Numbered from the stretch's first letter, positions 11,844 through 26,300 are shown. The stretch is 64,000 bases of DNA from Scatophagus argus (GCF_020382885.2 NC_058499.1:9967872-10031871); one strand, 5' to 3'. Translations and numbers: made by a program. The notes: a model not told the origin generated them from the letters alone.

Positions 11844-13001
11844 AGGGTGCAGACATCCATTCAATATATTAGAAAACCAACATGTGAAGAAAGGCTACAT
11901 GGAATTTTACTTCAAAAAGGGTATTATTACTCAAGACTAATATTTATACACAGATAATATACATGACCATGCTCTCCTGCAAGAGAGGAATCAACAATGA
12001 AAAACTATGAAAATATCTTTGTCAATGGCAATAATTAAAACCATTCATAGCATAATAGGCTTTGACAGAACAGCAATTTCTATAATTGTGCAATGACCTT
12101 TGACCTTCAGCTATGGGTAACTTCTCCCTCCACTTGGTAAGTGAGAAGGCGCTGCTCTGAAATAAGTGTGTCTGCCTGGAGGACGGGCTAAACCTCGCAG
12201 ATCGTTTATTGCTTTGCAGAGTAAAGTGCTGTGGTCAACTGACCTGGTTCTGTGGTCATTTTTTTAAAGAGCAAGGAGTGTGTGTCTGTGGTCACAAAAA
12301 TAAAAATGAATGTGGGGAAGTGCATAGGTGGAGAGGTAGGTGGGTTCAAACACTTGCATGTGGAAACAAAACAACCCAACAGAGCATCATGAACTCCCCC
12401 GGTCGTCATCAGGACATGGCTGAAAGTGAAGAGCCTGATTTCAGAGTTGGGTTTTCAAAGAACTACACCAAAACCTTTAGAGCTTCACAAGACCTAAAAT
12501 TTGAACTGTGAGTGGGGTAAATTTGTGAATGTGTGACATGAGTGTGTTCACAAAAAAAAATAAATAATAAAGTGGGAGCTTTAAGGCCCAAGCTGCCTTG
12601 TGCGCTCGTGGATCGTGCATCCGGGAAGTACGTGATGCACGCAGAGGAATGTGTGTGCATGTCAGTGTAACCCTTGATGCACAGTCGGACTAGATGTTGT
12701 GTTTTGTGAGTTGCACCAGCCGTGGGCATTCTGGCTGTTGTCAAGTCTCATGTTGCTGTTGTGGGAGCCTCTGACCAAAGCCAAAGGCCATCGTGCCATA
12801 GTTCTTCCTGTGTCAAACACGCATTAAAAGGCACACAAAAGCCACTCCAGCCGTTCAGAGTGGCATCACAATCCAAGACAAGCTGTGGTGTTCACGTAAC
12901 GTAGGACATTCTGATGCTTCTCTCCCCCCTCTTTCGTTCACTCGCTTGCTCTTTGGCACCAGGAGGAATGTGTGGAAGGAAGGAAGGAGGGATGGACGAA
13001 T

Positions 13002-13023
13002 GAATGGATGGATGGATGGATGG
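13002..13023 (+). repeat. (GGAT)n microsatellite
   Basis: A tetranucleotide tract of about five and a half units, some 50 bases past the ppp1r12c stop codon and so within its 3' UTR. Confidence 0.8.
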
Positions 13024-13074
13024 TGAGAAGGAGGGAGGGGGTTCCCTGCTCTTCATGCGTGTCTCTGTCCCTGT

Positions 13075-14325
13075 CTATTTGGAGAGTTTGCTGATGACAC
13101 GGATCAGTGCTCCATTTTCATCTTTAAGACGCTGGTTATCCGCTCTCAGGTCAACCAGAACCTGTTGGTGAAAATTGAGCTCACGTTAAACACAACTTAA
13201 AATTTAAAACCAGTTTGAATTTCAATATATGATTTTATTGTTTGTTTTCATGTCAGTTTTCACAGCAGATAGACTCATAGCAGGAAGAAGCACTCAATTA
13301 CACTTCAGTTACATTTAAAAGTGGACATTTTCTATATTTTAAGAAGCAATTAGAGCTTCTTTAAAAAAAGAATAAACATATAGTTTGACATTTGGGAAAT
13401 ATTCTTATTTGCTTTACTGCTAAGAGTTAGATTAAAAGACTGATAACACTCACGACTGTACAGTAAATATGAAGCTATAACCATCAGACAGTTAGCTTAG
13501 CATAAAGACTGGAAACAGGGGAAACAAGCTTCCATACGAAGGTAACATAATCTGCCTTCCAGCACTTACAAAGCTCACTAATAGATACCTCTTGTGTGTT
13601 TACAAACAGGTTACACGCTGGACACTTTTTTTAGAACCGGGAGCAGTTGCAAGAATTAAAGTTACAATGAATTTATTGCCACAAGTGCATTTCATCTTAT
13701 TGTGCCAGCTGCTGTCAGGAGATTTCATGAGAATGCCATCAATCTGTTCATCTAACTCTCAGCAACACATGAAATAAGCATATCTCTGCTTATTTCATGT
13801 TCTGTTGAACTATACCTTTAAAGGCTTACATCCTTCACGTATTCATTCCTAATTACTGAAAAGTAAGGTCAGACAATTTATAAATGAGTCACTGTGTTTC
13901 ACTTCAACAGTTATGAGAGTGGAGATTGGTAAAAAATACCCATTTGAGGTAATGTGAAAAATGACCAGATTAATCCATCACATGTAACAGAACAAAAATA
14001 GTCAAAAACCTGACACGCTGCAGCATGACACAGCTTCACAGTGTACCTCCACAACACTGCACAAGCTAAAGCCAAGCTAATCAAGCAGGAGCATGCAAAG
14101 TGTCTGTGGCCATGATAAGAACGTGTCCTCACCTTTAGCTCCTCCTCCAGCTCTGCCATCCGCCGCTCCAACATCCTCCGGTCCTGATGGCAAGGAGATG
14201 CGAGGGATTGTGTGTGTTTGTGTTTGTGTGTGTGTGTGTGTGTGTGTGCATGGGGTGGGGGGGTGATGAGGAGAAGAAGGTAGACCACAAAAGGTAAGTG
14301 AAAACATGTGAGAAAGTTGTACAAA

Positions 14326-14358
<33 letters not shown>

Positions 14359-17300
14359 AAGGGGGTGGCATCAAAAGACAGCAGGGGTGGCTGTAGTGAG
14401 GCAGTTGAAGCTACAACAATAACAAGTGACATCATGCTTTACCTTTCTCTCCAGCTCCAGCAAGGCCGAACAGTCACTGAAGCGCTCCTGCCTCTGTTGG
14501 ATACAACAAATACATAACATTAACATCATCACCCCAACCAGCCCCGGACTGGCCATCGGGAGCACCAACAGAATTCCCCGTGGCCTGGCAAGCCGCTCGG
14601 CCTGAAGTGTGAGGCCAAAAATGCTGCTTAGGCCTACTCATATGTCAAAGAGAGTCAGCTGCAGTCCCTCTGAACTGCAGGACCATCAGCCTCTCGTCCG
14701 TTTTCAACCCCGTAGTAAGATCTCTGTCAGTCATCACACACAGTTGGTCGCATGCACATACACATCCACATCCACACAGCGTTCCTTCAGCGCGTGGAGA
14801 GTGCATGGCCAAGCAGTGCGGTGAAAAAAAACGGACAGCACAGCAGAAAGAGAGAGAAAGAAAACATGGAGCTGAGAGTGAGCGCATGACAAAGAGAAAA
14901 ACTCAGGAGGAAAGTGCTGCGAAATGCTGTAAAATTACAGATAGCTTCACATGCAAGGAACATGGCTGGGGTTTAAAAAAAGAAAAAAACATATGAGCAA
15001 GGCCACCCTCAGCAGGTTGAATCACAACACCTTTCCCAAGTTTATTCTATGCTTTAAAAAAATTCATCATGTATGAAGGAGAGCAGGTGATGCGAACACA
15101 TGTAAATAATCTGGACCTGAACAATATTTTTAATTTTTTAATTTAATTAATATCTGCCAGGGGGAATCATGTTAATTTACTCAGGGCTACCAGAGTTTCA
15201 CAATGATAAGCATTAGCATAAACATAAGAAACGTCAGGTGCAAAACAAACACTCCGAAAAGTCCACATCAGTGTTATGTTTATTTATTCCTGTTGTCTTA
15301 ATTATAGAAGTGCAAATGACTAACCCTTGAAACCGAAGACACATGGATGTTTTCAACTATTTTGGATGTTTTTCTTAAAAACGAAAAGTAAAAGATATGT
15401 TACCAGCATGAACAGTAAACAGAAAGACTATTTTACCAAAATGCTTAGAGTACGTGGTGTGTTGTGAATGGAGTGATTGTGGCGATTGGCCTGGACTGAC
15501 ATTAGATTCCCAGTCTGCCTCTGGCCCCAACACACAAGTGGTCATGAAGTAAAGCATGTCAGTTACACAGTATTATGTGTTTGCTAACGTTAGCTAACAT
15601 TAGCGACTAGGAGCTGGTGCTTATCAATATAACTCTTCATTTTAAAGAAAAACAACATGCTGTTTCTTGCTTGCAATAGTTAAAAAGTCCCATTTTAATC
15701 TCTCGGGTCAGATTCTTGTAAGACATCATCTTTAGATCATGTGACTGAGAGAGAGTGGAATGAAGCCACCAGCAGGAAAACAAAAACACATGGCTGCGTC
15801 CGCAATCAGTCACTTTCCAATTCACATTACAGAGTGAATTCAACTTATGGGCTAAAGACAAAACACAATGAACACAACTCAGGTCATTATTTCATCTAAC
15901 AGCTGAGCACATTTGCCTTATTTTATCCTTGTCTATGTAATGCATAAAGACCTGCTGAACACCCAGCTGATTCATGTCTATGAACGATGCCTATTGCTGT
16001 TTTTTTTGTTTTACTTTTGTGACAAAATCTTTGAAATGCTTGTGATGTCTTTAACCGTGGTGCAACAGGAGCACAAACCAAGACAAGTCCATACCACCGT
16101 TAACATTAGCCACAGTTAGCCAAATTGAGTGAGGCTATAGAGGTAATGACTTGTATTTATAATAAAATATTTAAATCACGAGGAAAAAACAGAGAGAAAG
16201 ATGGAAACATCCCAAACATCACTTCCATCTTAAAAAGTAGTATCTGCATACCCAAACCAACATGTTTACAAGTAATAGCCACCAGAACTAAACATAGAAA
16301 AGGATGTAAATACTGGCCACTACTGTAAAACCTGTCAATTACCATCCCAAGTTTTCTGTTTTGGCACAGGGGTATTTACAATAACAGTCTGAGTCTGAGT
16401 CACCTGTGTGGCCTTTTCCAATTCCAGCCTGGTCTGACTGACAATCCTCTGGGTGTCCTGTAGCTGAGCCTGGAGTTGACTGTTTTCTCTGGAGACCTCC
16501 TCGAACAACTGACAGACAGACAGACAGAGAGAAGTAAATAACCAGGAGAAATAAGAAAGTCAAATTTTGAGACCTTGATGTCAGTTTTGTCTGCTGACCT
16601 TCTTAAAATCCTTGGTCTCAGAACCTCCTCCCTGGGTACAGTCGTTACAGGAGATGTCTGACCTGAGTAGATGAGCAGAGGTCAGAGATACTGCTATCAC
16701 AGAGATTGTGCTGACTGAATGGAGAAAGAGGGCAAATCAAACCGGTCAAAGGCTAAATTCGTACCTGGAACTCAAGTGCCTGACTGTCTGTAAACAGAGA
16801 AGACAAGCAAACAAGTTATGGTCGGTGTCTAAGGTTTCAGTCCCTTAGAGATCACAAACAAATAAACACAAACACACACACCTGTGGATCCAGCCCACTG
16901 CCTGAGAACTCTTCCTCTCCACTCGGGTCATTGTCATCGCTCTGCAGATGATATACACAACAACGCATGTTGCTATAAAACACTAAAGTCAAGTTACAAC
17001 ACTGGATATTGGATTTGCTGTTTTCACTGCTGCTCATGTTAACGAACTTCCCTTGATGTTTGCCGCTGTTGAATTTGTCTTTTCTTGTTAGGATGGTGTG
17101 CTACCCATCGTGATAAAAAGATGTTTACCTCCCCAGTCCTCTGTGCCTTCCTTCTGGCCCGAGCTTGTCTCCTCTCCCTGCGCTCCCTGGCCCATCGCTC
17201 TGTCTCACTCTCCCCTGTGCTGGCCTCAACATCTGGAACAAAGCCAGACAGCAGTCGTTCAAGAGCAAATCAGACATTTCAACAAGTGCCGCATCTTCAA

Positions 17301-20300
17301 GCTCGAGATTTTGTTGGCAAACGGGAAGTGGTGATGTGTTACCTCTCTTGTCAGATGTCTGAGGTCGTGCAGTGCCGGTGGGCTGTGTGAGGCCCAGCAG
17401 GTCAGACTTCTGCAGGCTGGCAATACGAGACCTCCAGCTCACTTCCTGTAAACACAGTATCCACAGCTATGTGATGTCACATGCCGTTATATAAGTACAG
17501 CAAACGCAAGCCTATAACTGTGAAATATGGCTCTCACCCCTTCCTCTCCCTTCTTGGTTTTTGCTTCCTTCTCTTTCTCCTTCTCCTCCTCCTCTTCCTT
17601 TTTTTCTCTCCCTTTGTTGTCCGTCTTCATCGTCTTTTCTGCCTCCTGCAGATCTGTTAGCGTCACCCCCTTGATACAAAAACAAAATAGAGAGAACGTG
17701 GTCTTATCTACTCGACTGACATCCAATATGCCTGAAAATAACAAACCAGGGTGTACAGTTAAGATGTGAGCAGGTGATGTTTGTTACCTGTGTGGAGCGG
17801 CGGGACTGCCGTGCATGTCGAGAGCGAGCCTTCCTCTGTGCCTCTGCCTCCTCATCTCGCACTGGTGTCAGGTATGACCTACACCAGTCACATACTTTTA
17901 GTTTCAATGCAGCACCATCATCAATTTACAAACCTCAGCCCTTTCCATCTATAAACACAAACAAAAGCCTTGACTCACTTGCGCCTCTGCTTGGTCTCCT
18001 GCTCGCCTGTGGTCGTGCCTTGAGAGTTGGAGGTGGCAGACTGATCCTTCTTTTCTGTCTGTTCCTGAGGAAGCCTTAAGGAGAAAGATAAGAGTGCTGC
18101 CATCAGATACATCAGATAAATCGGGTAAACGATTTGAAAATGGAGTATCAAAATGAAGTACCTCTGGGCCAAGACGCTATTAAGGCGGCTGAGTCCAGCA
18201 GAGCTTGTTCCTGTGCTGGCTGAGGTCACAGCGGGGTCATCCAGTCTCTTTCCATAAGATGAGCTAGAGAGACGAAGCCCATTGGAAACACAAAAAGCAT
18301 CTTTCACAGCCACACACGCACACACAAATTAGTATTCACTGCTGAGGGGAACGTAATAAGCTGTGACAGAGCAAAAACAATCACATACAAACAGGAGAGC
18401 AAACAAATACGAGACGGGCTGTGAGCAGCTGACTGACCTGTGAAGCAAAGAGGGGGTGGAGCTAGTGAGATCATTCCCTGATTGACTATGAAGGCGCCGG
18501 GTGTAAGAGGAGCTACGGCTCAGCCAACTGAGAGAGAGAGACGGGGTGACAAGGGCACATATGCAATGACTCAGAAAAGCAGATTCTGGTTTCACAAGCG
18601 CAGAAGCACATGAGGGCACAGGCCCCACCTGTTGGAGTTGTCAGGGCTGCTGTCTGGAATACTGAAGAGTCTCCGTGTCGGGATGGGCGGTACCCGGGCG
18701 AGCCTCGGCTCCTGAGAGTAAGAAGTGAGATGATTTTTATTGTTTTTGTTTTTTTAATGTGACTCAGCAAAAGGAAGTTGTGAAAGAAGCCTCTATTTGG
18801 AGTCATATTAGATTTATAAAATAATAGCCAGTTTCATAGCTGTGTAAATCCTTGAATCATGTGAAGGCATGTAGTGTGTACCTTCGTCTCGGCCTCAGAG
18901 CTGAGACGGGGGCTGGAGGCTGAACGGGTCATGCCCAGGCCGGTCTCTGCAGGTCTGCTGGGGTCTTGGCTGGAGTCGGACAGTCCAGCTGAGCCCAGAG
19001 TCACCGAGCTGCCCGCCTTCCTCAGAGACGTTCTCCACGAGCCTGGGGCCTCGGTACTTGGAGGCTTGTTTGCGTCCTGCTACAGAGGCGGCCAAAGTAA
19101 TCATCTTTATCGTTCAGTATTGTTCACACTTGATGTTCTCTAAATAACAGCTCCACATACTTTACCTTTTTCACTTGGCTTGCAGCAGTACTTGTTGACA
19201 TGGAGGTAGGAAGCAGGCTGGTGGTGTTGCGTTTGTTGTTCAAGTTGTTTATGAGTTCTCTGTTTTTTGCTTTTTCTGCAACCATACAAAGGTCAGAAAT
19301 GAATAATTCACTAGTAAAATAAGAAAAAACAGGCATAAAACCCATCTGATATTATATCTCAAATATAACTCCTCTCTCAGCAGCAGTTTCTCTCACCCGA
19401 CTCCGCGTCACTCTCCGATTCGCTCTCCTCTTCTGAACTGGAGCTGCTAGAGGCCTTCCCCTGGCTCTGAGACTGGCTCTGTCCCGTCTGGCCTTCCTCC
19501 TCCTCATCCTCAGCCGGGCTGCTCGGCAGGGCGGGGGGCGGGTGCTTTTCGCGCTCGTGGAGGCAGATCTTCTCCTTGCTGCTCATACGAGAGATTGAAG
19601 TCCTGCGGGGGCGGGGCCAAGGTGGGGTGGAACAACAGGTGGCATGCAGGGAGCTGATCAGTGAGGGCAATCACTCCATGTGCAGCCAATTAGAGCGGGC
19701 ATGCAACACGTCAGTGGGTGGAATGGTGGGTCACTATCTATGGTGCCATGTGCAGCAGCATTGCTGTCTTACCACTGGGTCAACATTTAGCTGACTGTTA
19801 ACTTCTACCTACACCTTCTTAATTCTTTTAAATCACTGATTTCACGCGTTTTATAATCCTTCCTCGGCATGTGAGAATACAAACTTAACAGCAACAGATC
19901 CTCCAAACAAAGGATGGAACAATGCACATACTGTATACTACAAAGTATATGCGCTGTACTAATTATAGTGTACCATGTAGGCTTTTCATATGCAAAAAAT
20001 TAACTTCTGCTGTTCTTGACTACAACCACTATAAAGTTTAAAGGCTTAAGGGCTACTAGAGTTGGACAATATAAATAAGTATATGATGAGATGACGCCAA
20101 ATGAAGCATATTGTTAATGCAGAGGCGTCTATCACTATGCCATCTCTGGCTGTGTCAGACCATTGCAAGCAATAGTTGTCAGTTATTTCGGTCTTATGTT
20201 TGGTCTTATTTTATGACAGCGATTTAAAATGATCTATAATGTACTTAAACTGAGGGAGGATTTTATCCACCCATAAGCACTAATTAGAAACTCTTTCAAA

Positions 20301-23300
20301 AGATATTTTAGTTAAATGTTTCTTGTATTTTTGTTCTCCTTTGTGATGGCAGTCATAATAAGCCAGTTATTATTCTTATTCTTGGTCTTATTCTTATGTC
20401 TCCTCCTGTCCATTAAAACTGAGCCAAACTCAAGTATATATGCTTGTGTTTTCAGATATACTATATCTTTTAATTTCATCAACATGTACCATACACACTA
20501 CAAAAATAGTTTTGTATTCAGCATGACCCTGGGAGCCTGTTGCTAATTGCTACGTTTGCCCAGTGTAATGTCACTGGATAGAAAGTAAAGTGGTTCAAAG
20601 GAATGCTGGGACTGGTCACATCTGCATGCAAACTACTGGTACTGGGATTACTGGGATTCAACTGAGGAACAGCATAGCGAGTGCCCAGACACACACAAAC
20701 ACAAACACACACACACACACTGGCACTGACCTGCGTGTGCGAACTGGTACCATGGAGATATGCGTGCTGGTCTCAATAACAGGGGTCTGTTTCTCTTTCT
20801 CGCTGCGTAACTGAAAAGGAATATAAACATGCATAAACACAGAGAACATTCACTGCTGTAACCCCATCAATCATATCAGGTTTATCTAACTGAGTGAGAT
20901 AGTCACAGAGCCCGTGTGGAAGCAGACTCACAGCATTTTGTTTCTTCTGTAGCTCCTCCAGAGCGTCTACAAGGTTCTCATCTGCAACATCTAGAGGTGT
21001 TTGGCCCTACAAAGACGTTCACAGAGAATCATCATCAGCCACGGCACAAGCAGAGGTTTAGATTACAGCGGTTCGTGCCAAGTGAAAAGATTGTTTGCAT
21101 TGCTCGCTCACCACATTGTTGACAGCAGCCATATCGCACATGTTTTCGGAGAGCAGGGTGCACACCTCCTCCTGTCCCCAGTGAGCCGCTGCATGCAGGG
21201 GCGTCCACCCGTCTATGTCCCGGCTGTCCACATCCACCCCACACTGCAACAGCACCCTGAAGGGAGGAGAGAGAGAGGATGCGAGGGATATCCAGGAGGA
21301 GTAGAATATGAAAAAACAAACAAAAAAGTCCAACTCGCCGTGATACCAAAATAAGACAAACGCTAACAAGCCGTCATTGCTCTTGTGTGTGTGGTCTGAT
21401 GCTCACTTCAGGACTTCAATGTAGCCTTTGGCAGCAGCAACGTGCAGAGCGGTCGCCTTGGTGTTTGGATGAGGTGTGAGAGTGCCACCTCCTGCCAGCA
21501 CCGCCATGGCATCATGAAGCATGACCCTCTCCTCCTCCTTTCTGGCGTTGTCCACGTCAATTCCTGTGACAAACAGCGTCAAATAAAAACACAGACACAA
21601 GCACAAATTTAATTTTAGAAACAGAAAATAAACTTAGGTGTCAGTTTCATTTATAACACATACCGCAAGCTGCGGATAACAGACAAAATATTCAGTGTGA
21701 CATTCAGTTTCACCGTGATAAAGATATAAGCCTGGAGAGTCAGTACACTTCAGTGCTATGGAGGTCACAGAGCATTCGACACACAGTGACTCTGGCCTCA
21801 TTTCTTTGCCTATTTTTGTCTTCTCTGGGTGAGACGTGTCGTAAAAACAGGACAAAAATGCAAAGGAAGTTTTGGGGCCATTCATTGGTTTTCAAATCTG
21901 TTTTTTTTTTTTTTAAATGCCCAAAGTAGATGATGTCAATAATTCATTTACTTTTATTGGGGAAAAAATTAGCTGATGCCAAAGCTGTTCAGAACTGCTC
22001 ATTGAAACCTCACAAAGTAAACAGAAAAGGCCTAACTAAACGCTCCTAATCATCTACACTGTGCTCACATTACGTAAAGTATCGGCAGCTAACTTTCAGC
22101 TGCCATTTGCAAGTTATGATCTGACACTTCATGTAAAGAACAAGAGTGTTTAAAGACATAATCCACCCATCAGTGAAATGAAATGAAGTGAAAAGTTCTC
22201 AGTTCATTTAGCATAATAACTTAACATGTATTGGTTCCACAATTAAAAGGTTTAAAGCATTTATTAAAACACAACTAAACATCAAAACTGAATGTGAAAA
22301 CAATGTAGTTTTAGCATTTATTATTTATAACTAGTAACTGAGAAATGGTTATTTTAACCATCATCACACAGTCGTGACTGCTGTCAAATATTTAAATTAC
22401 CCTTAGACCTGATGAGAACACCTACATGTCACATAACATTGTGGCTGTACATGAGATTAAGAAGATCACATGCACAACCACGCCTCAACAGGACTGAAAA
22501 GTTGGACTGTAGGAGTTAATGTTGGCACAGAGTGACTCCTCACCTTGCTTTTTGATTTCAGCTTTGAGAAGCCTCTCCATGGCGTCTTCCGTGGCCACAT
22601 CCAGAGGAAGCTCCCCTTCACTGTTCACCGCCCCGACGTGAGCGCCATGCTCGATCAGATATCTTTAAAAACAAAAATACAGTCATCATAGTGACACTAA
22701 AACTAGACTTCAGTAGAATACATATTACTTTATTACATGACATTGTTGTCACTGTCCATTACAATACTCTGTACAATGTATATCTCTAAATTCAGTGTGG
22801 TCCTAAGCCTTAGAAATACTCAGGACTATTTAAATTATAAAAGATAGTGATGTGTCAGCGTTGTCATGTCAATACTCACTTAGCTATCTGTATGAAGCCA
22901 CAGGAGGCTGCAGCATGCAGAGGAGTCCAGCCCTCGTTGTCCCCTCTGTTGACATCACTCCCGCTCTCTACCAGAAACTGCACCATTTCCGCGTTTTCAT
23001 CAATACAGGCCTGCCAGAGGACACACAGCCACATGACGGACCGCTATACACATTTATTGTTTGTCTTTATCTTAAGAATCCCCCCTACGCAAATAAAAAA
23101 AATAGGAACCAGACAGTAAGGATCAGTCAGTCCAGTTTCAGTATAGTAAAGAGGGTCTTTGACCCATCTCATTTGATTTGTTGTGAAAGGCAAAACTGCA
23201 GTCACTTCCAAAATCTATTAAATTCAACTGAAGCTCTGGGGCTAAAACAATGACTACTGTGTCTACTCTTTGTAATGATTTTCTGTTAAGTGGGCTGCTA

Positions 23301-26300
23301 AAAGCCCTCAAGTACTTTCCAAAACAGTGGAATGAGTGAGACAGCGAATCTATTTAGCTGTTTTTCCTGAGGCAAAGACAAGCTAAGATCCCAATGTGAT
23401 GCAACACAAGTCCCAAGATGAATCCCATGAGGACCTCATGGTATTATGTTGACATGTTCCTTTAATTTCTGCTAATATTTATGAGAAAAAACCCTCAGAA
23501 GATAGGATCTGTGTATGCTGCAAAACAAAACCAACGTCATTTTGATTCTTCCTGACGGAGACCTGAATGTCTGTGCTAAGTCACATGACAATCCACCTGA
23601 AAGCTGTTGAGACATTTCACACAAAAGCAAAATGTCAACCTCATGTTGGGGCCACAGAAACAGTCAGAGGAAAAGTCAAAGGATTCATCCTCCGAGGGGA
23701 CCTGAATGTCTATACTAAGCTTTATGACAATCCCTCAAATAGTTGTTGAGATATTTCAGTGTTGAACAAAGGGGTGCAACAGCCGACCAACAGACCAACA
23801 TCGCCAACCACAGAGGCCAAAAGCACTTGAGAAGATTTGGCAGTGTGTACTAGCAGGTAGCTCTAAAACAGACATAAATCAGCCTGAATTGGGTGTTTAC
23901 AACAAAGATATGAATGATTCTCTAATGATTTAAACAGCAAAGGATTAATCTGTGCTGGTGAAAGGAACAGACACACATATAACACACACATTACTATTAA
24001 TCCATCTTTGCAAGTACAAAACAAATAATAATAAAAAAAAAAAGTCAAGAAAACCTTTATGAATTATTTTGTTACCCACTTAGCTTTACATATTGTCAAG
24101 ATACATGTTCAGAAACCCAAACAAGAAACATGTTTATGCGTCAGATTTCAACATTGACAGCTGATGAGACGACGTCTGCTCTCAACAAGACCGCACTCCT
24201 TAATTAATGTGACAGTGCAACCCGCCGCTCGCTATCTCCACAGTTATTCTGCAGGATGTCACAGCAGCAAGTGTCTGTAGCTGCACAGAACCCTGTCCAC
24301 CAGGCCGCCTTAAGCCACCTACTGTAAGAGGCTTTTCTTTTGGGCTAAATCAACTAATCACAAAGCTGCTACAAGTCTCCACCCTCGCTCATAATATAAT
24401 ATAATTAGTTTGGTAGTAGGGTGGAAAAGACAAAAAAAAAAAAAAAGTGGTCATTTTGAGACCATGAGGCTCGTAGTCCAAAACAGAGGAACCTTGTAAG
24501 TCAAAAGGAGGGTTGACTTGCAGCAGAGGGGGAGAGCCCACTGAACAAGTGGGTGCTCCAAGCTGAATGAATGAACAGAGGACAACGCTCGCACCCTGCG
24601 TGATGCGAGGGTGCACACACAGCCACCCAGCAGACTCCTTCACTGGGTTGTCAAGTGACTCATTGTGGAAATCGCCTCTGACAACAGCAGCTTGTGCCGT
24701 TAGCGGAATGTTTTCCATTTCTTCATCTGAAATCCCTAAAGTCCCCACCATGGGGAGTTGGCAAAGGGAGGAAGAGGGAGAAAGAGAGACAGGGAGAAAA
24801 GTGGAAGGACGAGGAGCAGGAGGAGGAGGACAAAAGAGAGGGAAAGCATAGTGGAGACGACAGAAAAGCACTGGATGGAGAAGATGGAAAGTTTGCAAGT
24901 GTGGGCCTATATTTAATTCTGGTTTCCAGGCAACCGATGAGCAACAGGGGAGAAAAGGATGGAGGGCAGGAGAAGGACCACACTGGGTGACGGTCCCATG
25001 TGTGGGCTGGCAGAAATGGGCACCATTTACCCAACATCCAGACAGAAACATGCTCACTTAGTCATCTGAACTGGTCATGGCAAGGCAACTTAATCAAATA
25101 CACACTCACATGAGAGGGAAAACACCAATCATCTCTGAGCATGACATCACCAGGAGCACACAGGCCAGCTGAACTACAATTCAGCTCCAGTGGGCAGGAA
25201 AATTAAAAAGCACCACATCTATGATGTTGCCTAGCACGCTCAGATATCCAAATTAAATCCTGGAGACTGTGCGAAGAGAGCAATGTGTTTATGACACGCG
25301 GTATCATAAAAGTGGAGGAAATACTGCATCAGTGAGGGCTTGTGTGACAGTGATGCTGTCCAGACGGTTCCTCTGTGTTATGACTGAAGTCGAGGGGAGG
25401 GAGGGACGGACCTGACTGAGCTGCATTAACACTGGAACATGCTCAGAAAGAGGCGCAGCCAATTTGGGACATGCAGAAGTCACAATCCTCAAGCTGTAAT
25501 TAACAACTAAAGGTTAAATGGTCCTCTTTCAATTCTGCCACAGATGCCCCGTTGATGTTGGTATTCTCGTAGACTTGCTTGAGAAAAGAAAAATACCAAA
25601 GACCTTATGATCGGATGATGAAAACCTCTGTGACCTACTATTTTACTGAGAACCCATCAGAGAGTGTCTGACACAAGCCTACCAGTCAGTGCTAATGAAT
25701 GTCTAAAAATGATGCCACAAGCTCTGGTGTGACCGGTTTTTACTGCTCACTTCCATCCACATATTTTTGTGTTGTGTGTGTTAGAAAAAGAAGCCTAGAA
25801 CTCGCTACAGACAGCAGTGGCCTACCAACAGGCTAATAAACTAACTATGTCTGTCTACAAAGGCCAAAAAAAAGCTGCTTCTGGCGAAATTAAATCAGGA
25901 GACGAGAAGGTGGTGAGAGTTTAGTTTGAGCTAACGTTACTGTGGCTGCCACGTTGAATAGCAAGGGAAACGTTTGGATTAACGTACTTTTTGCCTCTTA
26001 ACTCGGCGGTAAGTTAGCGTTAGGGCTTCTCCGCTGTGACGCTCATTAACGGGCAAATGCTGAAACGTTGCCGCTAGTCGAGCGACTGCTAGCAGCAACT
26101 TACCTCTTAAACACGAAGTTGGTAACAGTAACTTTCTTAACTTACCTGGTGAAGCGCTGTCAGTCCGTCTATATTGGCATGGTTAATGTCAGCTCCCTGT
26201 CGGAGCAGCGCTGCCACCTCCTCCCGGTCTCCGGCGGAGCAGGCGGCCATAAACACGGCTCCCTGTGCGAATCGGACTTTCGCCCGCCGCGTCCCGGAAA

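Noticed and set aside
13911-14435. Long open frame (174 codons) on the minus strand in the 3' part of ppp1r12c
   Set aside because: It is created by the (GT)n tracts, which read as His-Thr repeats, and by the overlapping real exon in the same region.
17129-17445. Apparent frame problem between two ppp1r12c exons
   Set aside because: On a first reading the upstream exon seemed to end in phase 2. Rechecking the bases shows it ends AAG AGA G, so it joins in phase to AT GTT GAG and the frame is intact.
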